In this document: positions 63,434 through 64,000 of the stretch, in pieces
Layout: every line of letters begins with the position of its first letter
Numbering within the stretch: the stretch's first letter is position 1
Assembly (NCBI RefSeq): GCF_029962485.1
Contig: NZ_CP073637.1
Coordinates: forward strand, 1,798,001 to 1,862,000
Length of the DNA: 64,000 bases
Origin: Burkholderia cepacia
GTDB lineage: Bacteria; Pseudomonadota; Gammaproteobacteria; Burkholderiales; Burkholderiaceae
Reading direction: 5' to 3'
Position numbers and translations under genes: made by a program
Notes under the pieces: model-generated
The model's input: the letters and a program-made list of their open reading frames with translations, nothing else
What the model was told of the DNA's origin: nothing
Databases searched by the model: none

Positions 63434-64000
63434 ATGACCCTGGCGACCGCGCCCACCATCCTGATCGTGCCCGGCTTGCGCGATCACGTCGAAGACCACT
63501 GGCAGACGCATCTTGAACGGCGCTTGCCGAACGCGCGCTCCGTCGCGCCGCTCGAAGCCGACAAGCTGAGCCGCGCCGCACGCGTCGCGGCACTCGATGC
63601 GGCGCTCGCCGAGATCGACGGCCCGGTGATCCTGGTCGCGCACAGCGCGGGCGTGATGATTACCGTGCACTGGGCGCGTCAGGCCACGCGCGCGATTCAC
63701 GGCGCGCTGCTCGCGGCGCCGGCCGATCTCGATAGCCCGATGCCCGCCGGCTATCCGTCGCCCGACGCGATCGACGCACATGGCTGGACGCCCGTGCCGA
63801 TGCAGCGGCTGCCGTTCCCGAGCATCGTCGCCGCGAGCCGGAACGATCCGCTCGCGCGCTTCGAGCGCGCCGAGGCGTTCGCGGCCGGGTGGGGCAGCCA
63901 GCTTGTCGATCTCGGCGAAGTGGGGCACTTGAACCCGGCGTCCGGCTACGGCGAGTGGCGTGATGCGGAACGGTTGATCGAAGAGGTGAGGACGCTGGGT
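63434..64000 (+). CDS. RBBP9/YdeN-type serine hydrolase, 3' end cut by window
   Basis: An alpha/beta hydrolase still open at the right edge (189 codons seen). N-terminal APTILIVPGLRDHVEDHWQTHLE is the RBBP9/YdeN start. The nucleophile lies in VAHSAGVMI (Ser in HSAG, residue ~76), the acid in SRNDPLARFE (~137) and the base in GEVGHLNPASGYG (~167), so the catalytic triad is complete. GGAGG stands six bases before the ATG. It is 17 bases after the MFS gene and likely in its operon. Substrate unknown. Confidence 0.88.
   Translation, partial: MTLATAPTILIVPGLRDHVEDHWQTHLERRLPNARSVAPLEADKLSRAARVAALDAALAEIDGPVILVAHSAGVMITVHWARQATRAIHGALLAAPADLDSPMPAGYPSPDAIDAHGWTPVPMQRLPFPSIVAASRNDPLARFERAEAFAAGWGSQLVDLGEVGHLNPASGYGEWRDAERLIEEVRTLG

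Overview
The window is about 67-68% G+C by eye, almost entirely coding, and carries an ornibactin-type siderophore locus. This points strongly to a Burkholderia, most likely of the cepacia complex. I see no tRNA or rRNA genes, insertion sequences, phage genes or CRISPR arrays. The left edge cuts the NRPS gene orbI and the right edge cuts a serine hydrolase gene.

Layout. (1) 1-14.3 kb: the ornibactin operon on the + strand (orbI 3' end, orbJ, orbK, pvdA, orbA, pvdF, orbL). The orbA frame is disrupted just before its expected C-terminus. (2) 14.5-17.3 kb: two adjacent toxin-antitoxin loci, a type II vapBC pair and a type IV AbiEi/AbiEii-like pair. Each has a palindromic operator on its promoter. 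(3) 17.5-19.4 kb: an M20 amidohydrolase and a small lipoprotein. (4) 19.4-30.3 kb: the first cobalamin block. cobA-cobE-cobO-cobB run leftward and cobW-cobN-chlI/D run rightward, each behind its own cobalamin riboswitch. (5) 30.3-32.8 kb: small housekeeping or unknown genes. (6) 33-37.7 kb: a likely acid-catabolism operon (class III CoA-transferase, CitMHS carrier, acyl-CoA dehydrogenase, IclR regulator). (7) 37.8-41.7 kb: secreted GH18 chitinase, LysR regulator and a divergent MFS exporter. (8) 41.7-50.8 kb: the second cobalamin block. cobG-H-I-J run leftward behind a third riboswitch and cobL-cbiD-cobK-cobM run rightward. (9) 50.8-54.8 kb: CynX-like MFS and divergent MarR regulator, a YfcG-like GST, and a porin. 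(10) 55-64 kb: a MalT-like LuxR regulator divergent from a stress-protein/hemerythrin fusion, quinone oxidoreductase, TauD dioxygenase, BKACE, MFS and hydrolase genes.

How the genes work together. The cobalamin genes cover most of corrin-ring construction: uroporphyrinogen methylation, ring contraction, cobalt insertion, amidation and adenosylation. The set is mosaic. CobG and CobN are oxygen-dependent-route enzymes, but CobF is replaced by CbiD and CobJ carries an N-terminal CbiG-like region. The chelatase ATPase and VWA subunits appear to come from one locus by programmed -1 frameshifting. An A7 slippery run, a six-base spacer and a two-tier hairpin sit at the end of the ATPase frame.

Most notable items: the chelatase frameshift signal, the orbA 3' frameshift, the operators of the two toxin-antitoxin loci, a 38-codon ORF between a riboswitch and cobW, and the uncharacterised BKACE/dioxygenase cluster at the right end.
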